NCBI GenBank assembly: GCA_030615365.1
Contig: JAUWZM010000017.1
Coordinates: forward strand, 1 to 41,338
From: Candidatus Aerophobota bacterium
GTDB taxonomy: Bacteria > Aerophobota > Aerophobia > Aerophobales > B3-G15
Reading direction: 5' to 3'
Length of the DNA: 41,338 nucleotides
The position numbers were made by a program, and so were the translations under genes. Position 1 is the stretch's first letter; the number at the start of each line of letters is the position of its first letter. The notes beneath the pieces were generated by a model. The model saw nothing but the letters and a program-made list of their open reading frames with translations, was not told where the DNA came from and ran no database searches. Positions 17,250 to 25,582 of this stretch are shown piece by piece.

Positions 17250-17867
17250 CTACAGTGCTTTAGCTCCTTGCCAGAAAATTTCCCAGGCCAGTAGATGATC
17301 CTTAGATAAGGAATCTTTCTCATTTTGAGAAATCCAGTATACAGTTAAACTATGAACAATCCCTACTAATGCAACAGCTAATTTCTTAGAATCTAAGGGC
17401 TTGATTTCCCTATCTTTAATAGCTTGTTCGATTAAAGCTTGAAGAATTTCCAGATAGCGAGAATTCTTCACCACAACCTTTTTAAAGAGCTCCTCCCCTA
17501 TTCCCGTCTTGAACTGATCAGAAAAAATATTAATAATTTTAAAGAAATCTCGATTTTTTTCTAAAAATCCAAGATGAATTTCCGTAGCTAATCTTATCTT
17601 CTCTGCTGAGGATCCCCCGTCTTTAATTCCTCTTTCTATTTTTTTTAGAAGAATATCCAGTTTTCTTTCAATTACCGAAAGAAAAAGATCCTTTTTATTT
17701 TCAAAATGTAGGTAGATGGTTCCCTTCCCTAAATCCGCCTTTTGGGCAATCTCCTCCACCGTGGTAGGATAAAATCCCTTTTCTGCGAAAACACTCTCTG
17801 CTGCTTCCAGAATTTTGGCACCATGACCCATTTGTTTTATTTTCCTCTTAGCTTGAGTTTGAACCAT
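17250..17867 (-). CDS. TetR/AcrR family transcriptional regulator
   Basis: 205 aa. The N-terminal helix-turn-helix is typical: GAKILEAAESVFAEKGFYPTTVEEIAQKADLGKGTIYLHFENKKDLF. The C-terminal ligand domain (about 75-205) is all helical and includes LGFLEKNRDFFKIINIF and a last helix AWEIFWQGAKAL. First gene of a probable four-gene operon (TetR, radical SAM, Nudix, coaD). The ligand is unknown. A palindrome TGACTATTCAGTCA at 18206-18219 may be its operator. Confidence 0.93.
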   Translation of the reverse strand: MVQTQAKRKIKQMGHGAKILEAAESVFAEKGFYPTTVEEIAQKADLGKGTIYLHFENKKDLFLSVIERKLDILLKKIERGIKDGGSSAEKIRLATEIHLGFLEKNRDFFKIINIFSDQFKTGIGEELFKKVVVKNSRYLEILQALIEQAIKDREIKPLDSKKLAVALVGIVHSLTVYWISQNEKDSLSKDHLLAWEIFWQGAKAL

Positions 17868-17883
17868 TTTCCCCTTCTTCCTT

Positions 17884-18192
17884 AAAATTTTTGTAATAGT
17901 TTAGCTTTCATAAAGGACTTTGGGTATCCCACGGAAAACGACCTCGCAAAACTTTTATCTTAACCTCTACTTTAGTGAAGCACGGGTCTTGCACTTTTTG
18001 GCTGTGCAAGCTTATAGAGATGATCTTATTTTTCTCTTAACCCAATCTTCACCACCTCCACCTTTCTCCTCCCCCCTCAAAGGGGAGGAGAAAAGGAAGC
18101 TGATACTGGTCAAAAAAGGGTTTCCTCAAGGATACCCAAAACTCCGCAAGTCTCAATTCTTAGGAAAACTTACCTATTACAAATTTTCGTAA
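17884..18192. repeat. 309-bp imperfect inverted-repeat element
   Basis: The two ends are inverted copies. TTTGGGTATCC (17919-17929) matches GGATACCCAAA (18130-18140) and TTGTAATAG (17891-17899) matches CTATTACAA (18174-18182), with weaker similarity between. A 90-codon frame inside (17920-18192) has repeat-like composition and no ribosome site. It looks like a decayed MITE. It accounts for most of the 442-bp gap 17868-18309, in which I see no gene. Confidence 0.55.
18063..18093. repeat. 12-bp perfect hairpin inside the inverted-repeat element
   Basis: TTTCTCCTCCCC (18063-18074) and GGGGAGGAGAAA (18082-18093) with a 7-nt loop. Very stable, but no T-run follows on either strand, so it is not a standard Rho-independent terminator. 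Confidence 0.75.
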
Positions 18193-18205
18193 ATTAAATC
18201 ATGGC

Positions 18206-18219
18206 TGACTATTCAGTCA
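18206..18219. promoter_or_regulatory. Candidate TetR operator
   Basis: TGACT-ATTC-AGTCA, a 14-bp palindrome with a 4-bp centre, the size usual for TetR-family operators. It lies about 340 bp upstream of the TetR gene start, which is rather far, so the assignment is weak. Confidence 0.3.
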
Positions 18220-18309
18220 TTTTACCATTCATTTCATTTCTGTCAAGGAGAGTATCCAGTAAAAGAGATGATGCGGTGTATTAGCGTCCATTCGTGGCTG
18301 GATGGTAAT

Positions 18310-18627
18310 CTATTTTTTACTCTTAGCTATTCCCTCTATTTTTTCAGTTAATGTTTCTATTTTCTCTCCCAGTTCTTGTATTTCCTTTTTTGTAGGGATG
18401 TTTAACTTCTCCATCGTTTTAACTATCTTTGTCTCAAGTTTATCTTCCAGATTCTTCTTGCCTTCCTCCCCCTTTCGTAAAATTTCCTCTATTAATCCTC
18501 TTCCTTCTTCTCTGGAAACCTCACCTTTTTTAATTAACTCCCGTATAATACTTTCCATTGTCTCTCTGGTAAGCTCTATTACTCCTAAACTGGCTAACAG
18601 TAGTTTTCTCGTAATCTCCTCTAACAT
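18310..18627 (-). CDS. Phasin-like small coiled-coil protein
   Basis: 105 aa, highly charged and almost entirely helical. The pattern LIKKGEVSREEGRGLIEEIL followed by a Glu/Lys-rich linker and a final IPTKKEIQELGEKIETLTEKIE heptad segment resembles the phasin / polyhydroxyalkanoate granule-associated family (PhaI/PhaF type). No PHA synthase is in the window, so a granule role is not shown; such proteins also occur in bacteria without PHA. ATG 18627 has GGAGG 9 nt upstream. Monocistronic, flanked by repeats. Confidence 0.7.
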   Translation of the reverse strand: MLEEITRKLLLASLGVIELTRETMESIIRELIKKGEVSREEGRGLIEEILRKGEEGKKNLEDKLETKIVKTMEKLNIPTKKEIQELGEKIETLTEKIEGIAKSKK

Positions 18628-18650
18628 CTTCCCTCACCTCCTTGAACTTT

Positions 18651-18773
18651 TAAGTAGTGTCAAAACTCAACCACAGAGGACACAGAGAAATCACTAAATA
18701 TCAATAAATTGTAAAACTTTTGATTGTCTGCCCTCTGTGCTCTCATATTTCCCTTTCTAAAACTTTTGACATG
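18651..18773. repeat. Dispersed repeat family A, copy 2
   Basis: Same orientation as 14202-14333: agtagtgtcaaaactcaacc, then CCACAGAGGACACAGAG, tatcaataaattgtaaaac, and a final aaaacttttgaca. Differs by scattered substitutions and small gaps. It sits just upstream of the phasin-like gene. Confidence 0.8.
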
Positions 18774-18812
18774 GCCAACCTTTATCTATTATTATATGTA
18801 TATATTTATTGT

Positions 18813-18840
18813 CAACAAGCTCCCTTGACAGAGCTTGTTG
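18813..18840. promoter_or_regulatory. Hairpin before tmk carrying TTGACA in its loop
   Basis: CAACAAGCTC (18813-18822) and GAGCTTGTTG (18831-18840) form a 10-bp stem. The 8-nt loop holds TTGACA (18825-18830), with a weak TATCCT 16 bp further on. It could be an operator-like site or part of the tmk-holB promoter. Confidence 0.4.
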
Positions 18841-18871
18841 TTGATATATCCTGATAAAATCAGGAGGAAAT

Positions 18872-19477
18872 ATGTTTATTAGTTTCGAAGGGATAGATAA
18901 GGGTGGCAAAACTACCCAAATCGCACTTCTTGCCCAATATTTAAAAGATAGGGGGTATTCTGTGGTTTCTACTCAGGAGCCAGGAGGAACTTATTTGGGA
19001 GAAAAAATAAAAGAGTTAATTCTTCACACCTCTCGAGAAAAAATTAGCGATATAGGGGAGCTTTTTCTCTACTTAGCCGATAGATACCAGCATATTAAGG
19101 AAGTAATTTTACCTTCCTTAAAGAAAGGTAAAATAGTAATTAGTGACCGGTACACAGATGCCACTGTTGCCTATCAAGGATATGGAAGAGGACTGGACAT
19201 AAAATGGATAGAAAGTTTAAATAAAAAGGTTACCCAGGATTTGCTTCCCGATGTAACTTTTCTTCTGGACATAAATCCTGAGGTAAGGTTGAAAAGAGGT
19301 AAGGCTGAGGATAGAATGGAGAGGGAGGGTTTACTCTTTTATAACAGAGTACGGCAAGGTTACCTTCAAATTGCCAAATCTTTCCCAGAAAGGGTAAAAC
19401 TGCTGGATGGAGAGAAAAACCGTCAACAGATAAGCTCACAGATAAGGAAAATCTTGAATAAAAAATTGGGTAAATAA
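18872..19477 (+). CDS. tmk: Thymidylate kinase
   Basis: Phosphorylates dTMP to dTDP. 201 aa, usual size. Walker A is GIDKGGKTTQ (family GIDGxGKTT), followed by STQEPGGTYLGEKIKEL, the DR(Y/F) motif in VISDRYTDATVAYQGYGRG and the TFLLDINPEVRLKRG segment with a lid. ATG 18872 has an AGGAGG ribosome site. The stop is directly followed by holB (1-bp register), a common bacterial pairing. Confidence 0.97.
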   Translation: MFISFEGIDKGGKTTQIALLAQYLKDRGYSVVSTQEPGGTYLGEKIKELILHTSREKISDIGELFLYLADRYQHIKEVILPSLKKGKIVISDRYTDATVAYQGYGRGLDIKWIESLNKKVTQDLLPDVTFLLDINPEVRLKRGKAEDRMEREGLLFYNRVRQGYLQIAKSFPERVKLLDGEKNRQQISSQIRKILNKKLGK

Positions 19478-20449
19478 ATGTCATTTGAACAGATAAAAGG
19501 CCAAAAGCAAGCTATAAGGATTATTCAAAAAGATTTAATGAGAAAAAGTATTTCTGGGGCATATCTTTTTGCCGGGCCATCTGGCGTAGGGAAAAAACTT
19601 GTTGCCACTAACTTTGCTAAGGCTATAAATTGCAAAGAAGAAGGTATAGATAGCTGTGGTCAGTGCTCTTCTTGCCAGAAGATAGATAAGCGAAATCATC
19701 CTGACGTACAGGTTACTCACGCAGAGGGGAATTCCATTAAAATTGAACAAACTCGTGAGATAAAAAGGGGGATGGGATATAAGGTTTACGAGGGGAAAAA
19801 GAAAATATGGATACTTGAAGATGCAGAAAAACTTACCATAGAGGCAGCCAATTCCCTCCTTAAATTTTTAGAAGAACCACCTTCCAATGCTGTGATAATC
19901 TTAATTAGTCATTCTCCAGAAAAACTTCCCTTCACTATCGTCTCTCGCTGCAAGATAGTGAGATTTTCTCCTCTTTCCCTCACGCAGATAGAGGAATTTT
20001 TAAAAGAGAAAACCACTGCATCTTCTGAGTCGATTTTTTTGGTCAGCAGGTTAGCCAAGGGCAGAATTGGAGAAGCTATCCGCCTTGTGAATAATCAGGG
20101 TATCTTAAAGGAAAGGGAGGAAATTTTAAATACATTAGTGAAAGGGACATTGGATGCCGAGATATTTGAAACAGCGAAAAGGTGGAGTAAATTAGAGAAA
20201 GACGCATTAAATAGATTTTTGGATATAATCTTATTTTGGTTTCGAGATATTTTAATTCTCAAATTAGGAACAAAGGAGTTTATTGTGAATGAGGACAAAA
20301 AAGAGGAGTTAAAAAAGACAAAGGATCACTACTCTTTTTTGCAAATTTATAGTTGTATAGAAACTGTAGAGCAAACCCAGAGATATTTAAAGGCTAATGT
20401 TTCCCCTCTTTTAGCTCTGGAGGGTATGTGGTTAAAATTGGTTTATTAA
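19478..20449 (+). CDS. holB: DNA polymerase III subunit delta'
   Basis: Clamp-loader subunit, AAA+ fold, 323 aa. Residues 30-40 carry the P-loop-like AGPSGVGKK, with Lys in place of the usual Thr after GK, as expected of a non-hydrolysing delta' subunit. The zinc module is C-x8-C-x2-C-x2-C (CKEEGIDSCGQCSSC). Also seen: KKIWILEDAEKLTIEAANSL, LKFLEEPPSNAVIILISHSP and the SRC motif. tmk-holB operon; no ricT (PSP1) gene between or after them here. Confidence 0.93.
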   Translation: MSFEQIKGQKQAIRIIQKDLMRKSISGAYLFAGPSGVGKKLVATNFAKAINCKEEGIDSCGQCSSCQKIDKRNHPDVQVTHAEGNSIKIEQTREIKRGMGYKVYEGKKKIWILEDAEKLTIEAANSLLKFLEEPPSNAVIILISHSPEKLPFTIVSRCKIVRFSPLSLTQIEEFLKEKTTASSESIFLVSRLAKGRIGEAIRLVNNQGILKEREEILNTLVKGTLDAEIFETAKRWSKLEKDALNRFLDIILFWFRDILILKLGTKEFIVNEDKKEELKKTKDHYSFLQIYSCIETVEQTQRYLKANVSPLLALEGMWLKLVY

Positions 20450-20498
20450 TATTTAATGATTTCTCTTCTGTCCTCTGTGGTTAAGTTTTTGATATTAT
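20449..20498. repeat. Dispersed repeat family A, partial inverted copy 3
   Basis: In inverse orientation it reads aaacttaaccacagaggaca, then gaagagaaatcattaaatat, matching the left part of the copies at 14202 and 18651. It fills the holB-apgM gap. Confidence 0.7.
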
Positions 20499-20521
20499 TG
20501 GATAAAAAATAAGGATACTTC

Positions 20522-21733
20522 ATGAAATACATATTAGCTATTGCTGATGGAATAGGTGATTACCCTTTAAAAGAGTTGGAAGAAAAGACACCCCTTCAGG
20601 TAGCTAAAACGCCTAATATGGATAAATTAGCTAAAGAGGGGAGGTGTGGAAGATTCATAACCATTCCTAAAGGTATGCCCGCTGGCTCAGCAGTAGCTAA
20701 TATGTCCATTCTGGGATACGATCCTAAAGTATACTTTCAGGGAAGGGGTGTGTTAGAAGCAGCAAGTATGGGAGTTACTTTAAATTCAGAAGATGTAGCC
20801 CTGCGATGCAATCTTATCTGCGTGAAGAACAATAAAATAAAGAGCCACTCATCCGGTCATATTAGTACCCAGGAAGCTGCTCATCTTATAAAAGTAATGA
20901 ATGATGAGCTGGGAAGTGAACGGGTTAAATTTTATCCCGGAGTAAGTTACAGACACTTGCTTGTTTTACAAGGCGATGAGTTTTCAACTGATGTTGAATG
21001 CACTCCTCCCCATGATGCGTTAGGGATAGATTTTAAGAAAGTATTGGCGAAGGCAAGAGAGAAGCAAGCTCAAAAAACAGCTTCTCTTCTTAACAGGCTT
21101 ATACTCTCCTCCCGAAATATACTAAAGGATCACCCCATTAATATTAAAAGAAAAAAACAGGGAAAAGACACAGCTACTATGATATGGCCCTGGTCACCAG
21201 GGAAAAAGCCTGCTATAAAAACATTTCAGGAGAGATTTAATGTTAAAGGAGCAGTAATATCGGCTGTTGATCTTATAAGAGGATTAGGTGTGTATTCTGG
21301 ATTTGATATAATTAAGGTAGAAGGAGCAACCGGTTTATACAATACCAACTACGAGGGAAAGGCTGATGCCTGTCTTAATGCGTTAAAGAATTATGACTTT
21401 GTATATGTTCATGTTGAGGCAGCTGACGAGGCATCTCACGAGGGAAACCTCAAACTAAAGATCAAGACAATTGAAGATTTTGATAAAAGACTGTTGGAAA
21501 GAATTCTAAATGGCATCAAAAGATTTAATGAAGATGTATCTATTGCTTTACTCCCAGATCATCTTACACCTATTGAAGTGAGAACTCATGTTGATGTTCC
21601 TGTCCCTTTCTTGATATATGCTCCGGGCGAAACACCTGACAGCATCGAAGAGTTTAACGAATTTTCCTGCCAATGGGGAAGTTTTGGACTTCTTGCCGGA
21701 GATGCCTTTATTAATATGTTAATGCGCTCTTAA
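20522..21733 (+). CDS. ApgM-family phosphotransferase: probable homoserine kinase or phosphoglycerate mutase
   Basis: 403-aa alkaline-phosphatase-superfamily enzyme of the archaeal-type cofactor-independent phosphoglycerate mutase (ApgM) group. N-terminal metal motif ILAIADGIGDYP, TPNMDKLAKEGRCG, and the GMPAGSAVANMSILGYDP segment with the phosphorylated Ser (about residue 56). HVEAADEASHEG and LLPDHLTPIEVRTH provide the remaining metal ligands. A subgroup of this family is the proposed replacement homoserine kinase (TIGR02535), found beside threonine synthase. Here thrC lies convergently next door and overlaps by 23 bp, and no ThrB is in view, which favours the homoserine kinase role. Sequence alone does not settle it. 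Confidence 0.85.
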   Translation: MKYILAIADGIGDYPLKELEEKTPLQVAKTPNMDKLAKEGRCGRFITIPKGMPAGSAVANMSILGYDPKVYFQGRGVLEAASMGVTLNSEDVALRCNLICVKNNKIKSHSSGHISTQEAAHLIKVMNDELGSERVKFYPGVSYRHLLVLQGDEFSTDVECTPPHDALGIDFKKVLAKAREKQAQKTASLLNRLILSSRNILKDHPINIKRKKQGKDTATMIWPWSPGKKPAIKTFQERFNVKGAVISAVDLIRGLGVYSGFDIIKVEGATGLYNTNYEGKADACLNALKNYDFVYVHVEAADEASHEGNLKLKIKTIEDFDKRLLERILNGIKRFNEDVSIALLPDHLTPIEVRTHVDVPVPFLIYAPGETPDSIEEFNEFSCQWGSFGLLAGDAFINMLMRS

Positions 21734-22976
21734 CTGCCTTTATAGTAGCTTTAATTCTTACTGGCCTGTTCGCATAGGTTGATTCAATTTCTTTTAATTT
21801 ACCTAAATGATAGTTAACTACGCTATCCGGATCCTTCAGCAAGCTTCCAGTTAAAATGCCTACCACCAGATCATCCTTATTTATAATTCCTGCGTTAACT
21901 AATTTTTTAGTTCCAGCAACACTGCAGCAGGAGGCTGGTTCTGCCCCAATCCCTGCCCTATCAACTATAGCTTTCGCATCCATTATCTCCTGTTCGGTAA
22001 CTTCCTCAACTACTCCATCGCTCCATTTTACTCCTCGAATTGATTTCTTCCAGCTTACAGGATTACCTATTTTTACAGCAGTAGCTATTGTTTCTGCCTG
22101 AACTGGCGTAAAAGAAGTTTTATTTTTCCACATGCGGTAAAGAGGATTGGCCCCGTGAGCCTGTATTACTGCTATTCGTGGAATCTTTTTCACTACCCCA
22201 ATTTTGTATAACTCCCAAAGAGCTTTGCTTAACGCGCTGTTATTTCCCAAATTTCCTCCAGGGATAACAAACCAATCTGGCACATCCCAGTTTAACTGCT
22301 GGAGAATTTCAAACGCGATAGCCTTCTGACCCTCTATCCTAAAGGGGTTAATTGAATTCAACAGATAAATACCAAGTTCATCACAAACCTCCTGGACCAG
22401 TTGCATCGCATCATCAAAATCACCCTCTATCTGTAAAGTTTTAGCTCCATACGCAAGAGCTTGAGCTAATTTACCAAAGGCAATTTTCCCTTCGGGAATA
22501 AATACAACTGCTTCCATGCCAGCAATAGAAGCATAGGCAGCCATTGAGGCAGAGGTATTTCCAGTGGAGGCACAGGCTACCTTCCTGCAATCAAGCATCT
22601 TTGCTGCTGTTATCCCACAGGTCATTCCCCTATCCTTAAAAGAAGCGGTGGGATTTTCCCCCTCATGCTTGAGAAACATACGCTCAATGCCAGCGTATTC
22701 TCCAACTTTCCCTGCATGGTATAGATTGGTATTACCTTCGGGCTTGGAAACAATAAATTTCTCATCTACATCAAATATTAATTCCTTATACCTCCACACC
22801 CCAGAATTATAGGGAAACTGTTTACTGGCCCATCTTTTGTCAAATAGTTCCTTAAGATTCTTTTCGCTTAAAATATCAAGATCATGGACTACCTCTACCA
22901 AATCTCCACAATCACATCTATATCTTATCTCATCTATGGGATATTCCTTCCCGCATTCAATACATTTTAGTTTCAT
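21711..22976 (-). CDS. thrC: Threonine synthase
   Basis: PLP enzyme converting O-phosphohomoserine to threonine. 421 aa. An N-terminal zinc-ribbon-like segment (Cys5, Cys8, Cys21, Cys23) precedes the fold-type II core. PLP lysine Lys114 lies in ENPTASFKDRG. ACASTGNTSASMAAYA is the phosphate/substrate loop and IPGGNLGNNSAL the glycine-rich cofactor phosphate loop. This is the shorter, archaeal/Bacillus-like ThrC class. The 3' end overlaps the convergent ApgM-family gene. Confidence 0.95.
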   Translation of the reverse strand: MKLKCIECGKEYPIDEIRYRCDCGDLVEVVHDLDILSEKNLKELFDKRWASKQFPYNSGVWRYKELIFDVDEKFIVSKPEGNTNLYHAGKVGEYAGIERMFLKHEGENPTASFKDRGMTCGITAAKMLDCRKVACASTGNTSASMAAYASIAGMEAVVFIPEGKIAFGKLAQALAYGAKTLQIEGDFDDAMQLVQEVCDELGIYLLNSINPFRIEGQKAIAFEILQQLNWDVPDWFVIPGGNLGNNSALSKALWELYKIGVVKKIPRIAVIQAHGANPLYRMWKNKTSFTPVQAETIATAVKIGNPVSWKKSIRGVKWSDGVVEEVTEQEIMDAKAIVDRAGIGAEPASCCSVAGTKKLVNAGIINKDDLVVGILTGSLLKDPDSVVNYHLGKLKEIESTYANRPVRIKATIKAVKSALTY

Positions 22977-23170
22977 ATCTCCCCACCTCTTTGTTCATTG
23001 GGTCACCCACTCATTATCGCATCTTCCCATTTTCTTTCGCCCCTCATCATCCTCAGTGGTTAATTTATCTCCTTTATTTTACTCACTTATTAAAGTAAAG
23101 CTATCAAAAAAACCATGGATGTCAACCACACGCAGCAAATCAATCTAAAAGAAAACCTTTCCTTGAATGT

Positions 23171-23198
23171 TTGACATGGGTAAAACAAAAGGTAATAT
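23171..23198 (+). promoter_or_regulatory. Promoter candidate for the EamA transporter gene
   Basis: TTGACA (23171-23176), 16-bp spacer, TAATAT (23193-23198). It lies about 60 bp before the likely ATG at 23260. Confidence 0.5.
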
Positions 23199-23259
23199 TA
23201 TATTTTCAAAGGCGAAAAAAAGAATACACTTAAATTTAAGATGGTGGGAACAGGTAAGG

Positions 23260-24147
23260 ATGAAAAAATACTTACCAATAATAGTAGTAGCTTCTCTTTG
23301 GACCTGGACGCCCATATTTGTTAAACTGCTCAGCTTTCATTTTGACAATTTTACCCAGAACTTCTATCGATATTTTGCCGGAAGTCTTGTTCTGATAATA
23401 ATAAGCCTTATTTTTTATAGGAAAAAATTATTTGACTGTTTAAATGAAATTAAAAGTTTCATTCTTCCCGCAATCCTATTATTTGTATTTCAGACAGCAT
23501 TTGTTGCTGGGATATATATGCTTACGCCAACTGTAGCTGCTCTTATTAGCAGATCAAGTGTATTCTTTACAATCATCTTTTCTTTCATTTTCTTTGCCGA
23601 TGAGAGAAGAATTATAAAATCTACATCATTTATATTTGGTTCATTCCTTGCTATTATCGGTGTTTGTGGAGTTATAATTGGAAAAGGGAGCTTATATCTC
23701 GCTAGTTTTAATTTCGGGGCAGCCTTGATGTTAATAAGTTCTGTTGCCTGGGCACTGTATACCATAGTGATGAAAACCAGACTCCAAAAAACAGACCCCT
23801 TTGTATCGGCCAGTATTATCTTCACTCTCGTTTTGCCACTATTTCTTGTATTTGCATTACTATTTGGTAATATAAATAATATAAAAACATTATCCACTGC
23901 TCCAAAAGGTATAATTCTTATACTATTTTTATCAGGGATATTCTGTGTAGGTATGGGCAATGTTTTCAACTACAAAAGCATAAAACTTATTGGAGTGGTG
24001 ATTAGTTCTAATTTTAGACTGATAACGCCGTTTTTTACGGCAATATTTTCTTATATCATTTTCAAGGAAGTTCTAACTGTATATCAAATCTTATTTGGGG
24101 CTATTCTTTTAGTTGGATGCTCTATACTCATGAAGGCTACTCATTGA
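23260..24147 (+). CDS. EamA/DMT-family membrane transporter
   Basis: 295 aa with about ten hydrophobic segments, the 5+5 duplicated EamA topology of drug/metabolite exporters (RhaT/YdcZ-like superfamily). Motifs include SLWTWTPIFVKLL in the first helix, TPTVAALISRSSVFFTIIFSFIF and, in the second half, GIFCVGMGNVFNYKSIKLIG and FRLITPFFTAIFSYIIFKEVLT. The start at ATG 23260 is preferred: aggtaagg precedes it and the 31 extra upstream residues of the longer frame are polar and unconserved. Substrate unknown, possibly amino acid or metabolite efflux. Confidence 0.9.
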   Translation: MKKYLPIIVVASLWTWTPIFVKLLSFHFDNFTQNFYRYFAGSLVLIIISLIFYRKKLFDCLNEIKSFILPAILLFVFQTAFVAGIYMLTPTVAALISRSSVFFTIIFSFIFFADERRIIKSTSFIFGSFLAIIGVCGVIIGKGSLYLASFNFGAALMLISSVAWALYTIVMKTRLQKTDPFVSASIIFTLVLPLFLVFALLFGNINNIKTLSTAPKGIILILFLSGIFCVGMGNVFNYKSIKLIGVVISSNFRLITPFFTAIFSYIIFKEVLTVYQILFGAILLVGCSILMKATH

Positions 24148-24199
24148 TAGGCAGATACGATTTATATGAGCAGGTAAAATAAAAAATAGGGAGCTTTGT

Positions 24200-25465
24200 A
24201 TGTTTAAAAAAACTATTTTAAAAAATGGACTGAGAATTATAACATCTTCAATAAAGGGAACAAAAACGATAACTGTGTTAGTAATGGTTGCCACTGGCTC
24301 AAAGTATGAAACTAAAAAGACAAACGGAATCTCCCATTTCTTAGAACATATAATTTTTAAAGGGACAGAGAAAAGGCCAACCACTCTGGATATTACAGAA
24401 GCAATTGATCGGGTAGGTGGAGAGTATAATGCCTTTACTTCGAAAGAGTATACGGGTTATTATGCGAAAGTTGCTTCACAACACAAAAGGTTAATTATGG
24501 ATGTCATTTCAGATATATTTTTAAATTCAACATTCAACCCCAAGGAAATTGAGAAAGAAAGAGGAGTAATCATCGAAGAGTTAAATATGTATTTAGATAC
24601 ACCCACAGCTTATGTAAATGACCTTTTTGAAAAACTTCTTTATGGTGATCAACCAGCAGGATGGCTCATTACAGGAACGAAAGAAAATATCAAGGTATTA
24701 CACCGCGATACTCTCCTTAATTACTTTAAAAAGCAGTACGTAGCTTCTAACACTGCTATCTTAGTAACCGGAGATATTGATAAAACGGACCTGGTAAGGG
24801 AAACGGAGGAATATTTCAAAAGTATAAGGGAGGGTGGGCATAAAGATAAACTTCCCGTGAAAGAAACGCAAGATACACCTCAAAGTTTAATTCATTATAA
24901 GAAAACAGATCAAGCACATTTTTGCTTAGGAGTAAGATCTTATCCTATTGGCTCTGAAGATTATTTTATCTTACAAGTGTTAACTTCAATTTTAGGGGGA
25001 GGCATGAGCTCGCGACTTTCTATCGAGGTGAGAGAAAAAAGAGGTCTGGCTTATCATATCCATTGTTCCTCAGATAGTTGCACTGATACTGGCTATTTAG
25101 TTGTTCAAACTGGCGTAGGTAACGGTAAAGTTGATGAAAGTATAAAAGTTATTTTAAATGAATTCTGCAAAATAAAAAATAAAAAAATAGCAGATAAAGA
25201 ATTGACTAAATCTAAGGAATACATAAAAGGAAAACTTCTGTTAAGCCTGGAATCATCAAGCGCAGTGGCATCCTGGTTGGGACATCAAGAAATACTGAAG
25301 GGTAAAATACTAACGGTTAATGAAGCATTTAAAAAAATTGACGTGGTAGCTTCGGATGATATTCAAAGAGTAGCCAATGACATATTTCAAAATAAGGAAT
25401 TGAATCTCGCTGTAATTGGGCCGTTTGAGGATAAAGATAAATTTGATAAGATTCTAAGGTGGTAG
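24200..25465 (+). CDS. M16-family zinc peptidase (processing peptidase-like)
   Basis: 421-aa inverzincin. The inverted zinc motif HFLEH (His46, Glu49, His50) is followed 75 or so residues later by the conserved Glu (ERGVIIEELNMY). The C-terminal half contains the paired R/Y motif region (EVREKRGLAYHIHC). This layout is that of bacterial YmxG/PqqL-like processing peptidases, around 410 residues, cytoplasmic with no signal peptide. The GGGAG ribosome site lies 6 nt before ATG 24200. It probably degrades or trims peptides; a specific substrate is not evident. Confidence 0.93.
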   Translation: MFKKTILKNGLRIITSSIKGTKTITVLVMVATGSKYETKKTNGISHFLEHIIFKGTEKRPTTLDITEAIDRVGGEYNAFTSKEYTGYYAKVASQHKRLIMDVISDIFLNSTFNPKEIEKERGVIIEELNMYLDTPTAYVNDLFEKLLYGDQPAGWLITGTKENIKVLHRDTLLNYFKKQYVASNTAILVTGDIDKTDLVRETEEYFKSIREGGHKDKLPVKETQDTPQSLIHYKKTDQAHFCLGVRSYPIGSEDYFILQVLTSILGGGMSSRLSIEVREKRGLAYHIHCSSDSCTDTGYLVVQTGVGNGKVDESIKVILNEFCKIKNKKIADKELTKSKEYIKGKLLLSLESSSAVASWLGHQEILKGKILTVNEAFKKIDVVASDDIQRVANDIFQNKELNLAVIGPFEDKDKFDKILRW

Positions 25466-25509
25466 TTCAGCTACTGAGTTATGAAGGGGCGACACAAATT
25501 ACAAACCCC

Positions 25510-25538
25510 TTGTAATATGAAAAAAATCATTATATAAT
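25510..25538 (+). promoter_or_regulatory. Promoter of the sirtuin gene
   Basis: TTGTAA (25510-25515), 17-bp spacer, perfect TATAAT (25533-25538), 45 bp upstream of the sirtuin ATG. Confidence 0.6.
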
Positions 25539-25582
25539 CTTGAGGCACCAAAATTTCAAAGGAGCGTGAATCTCATAATCCA

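Noticed and set aside
18063..18093. Rho-independent terminator for the phasin-like or TetR genes
   Set aside because: Strong stem but no T-run on either strand, and it lies within a repeat element.
17920..18192. 90-codon plus-strand reading frame
   Set aside because: It lies within an inverted-repeat element, has no ribosome site, and its Pro/Ser/Lys-rich middle is just the translated hairpin.
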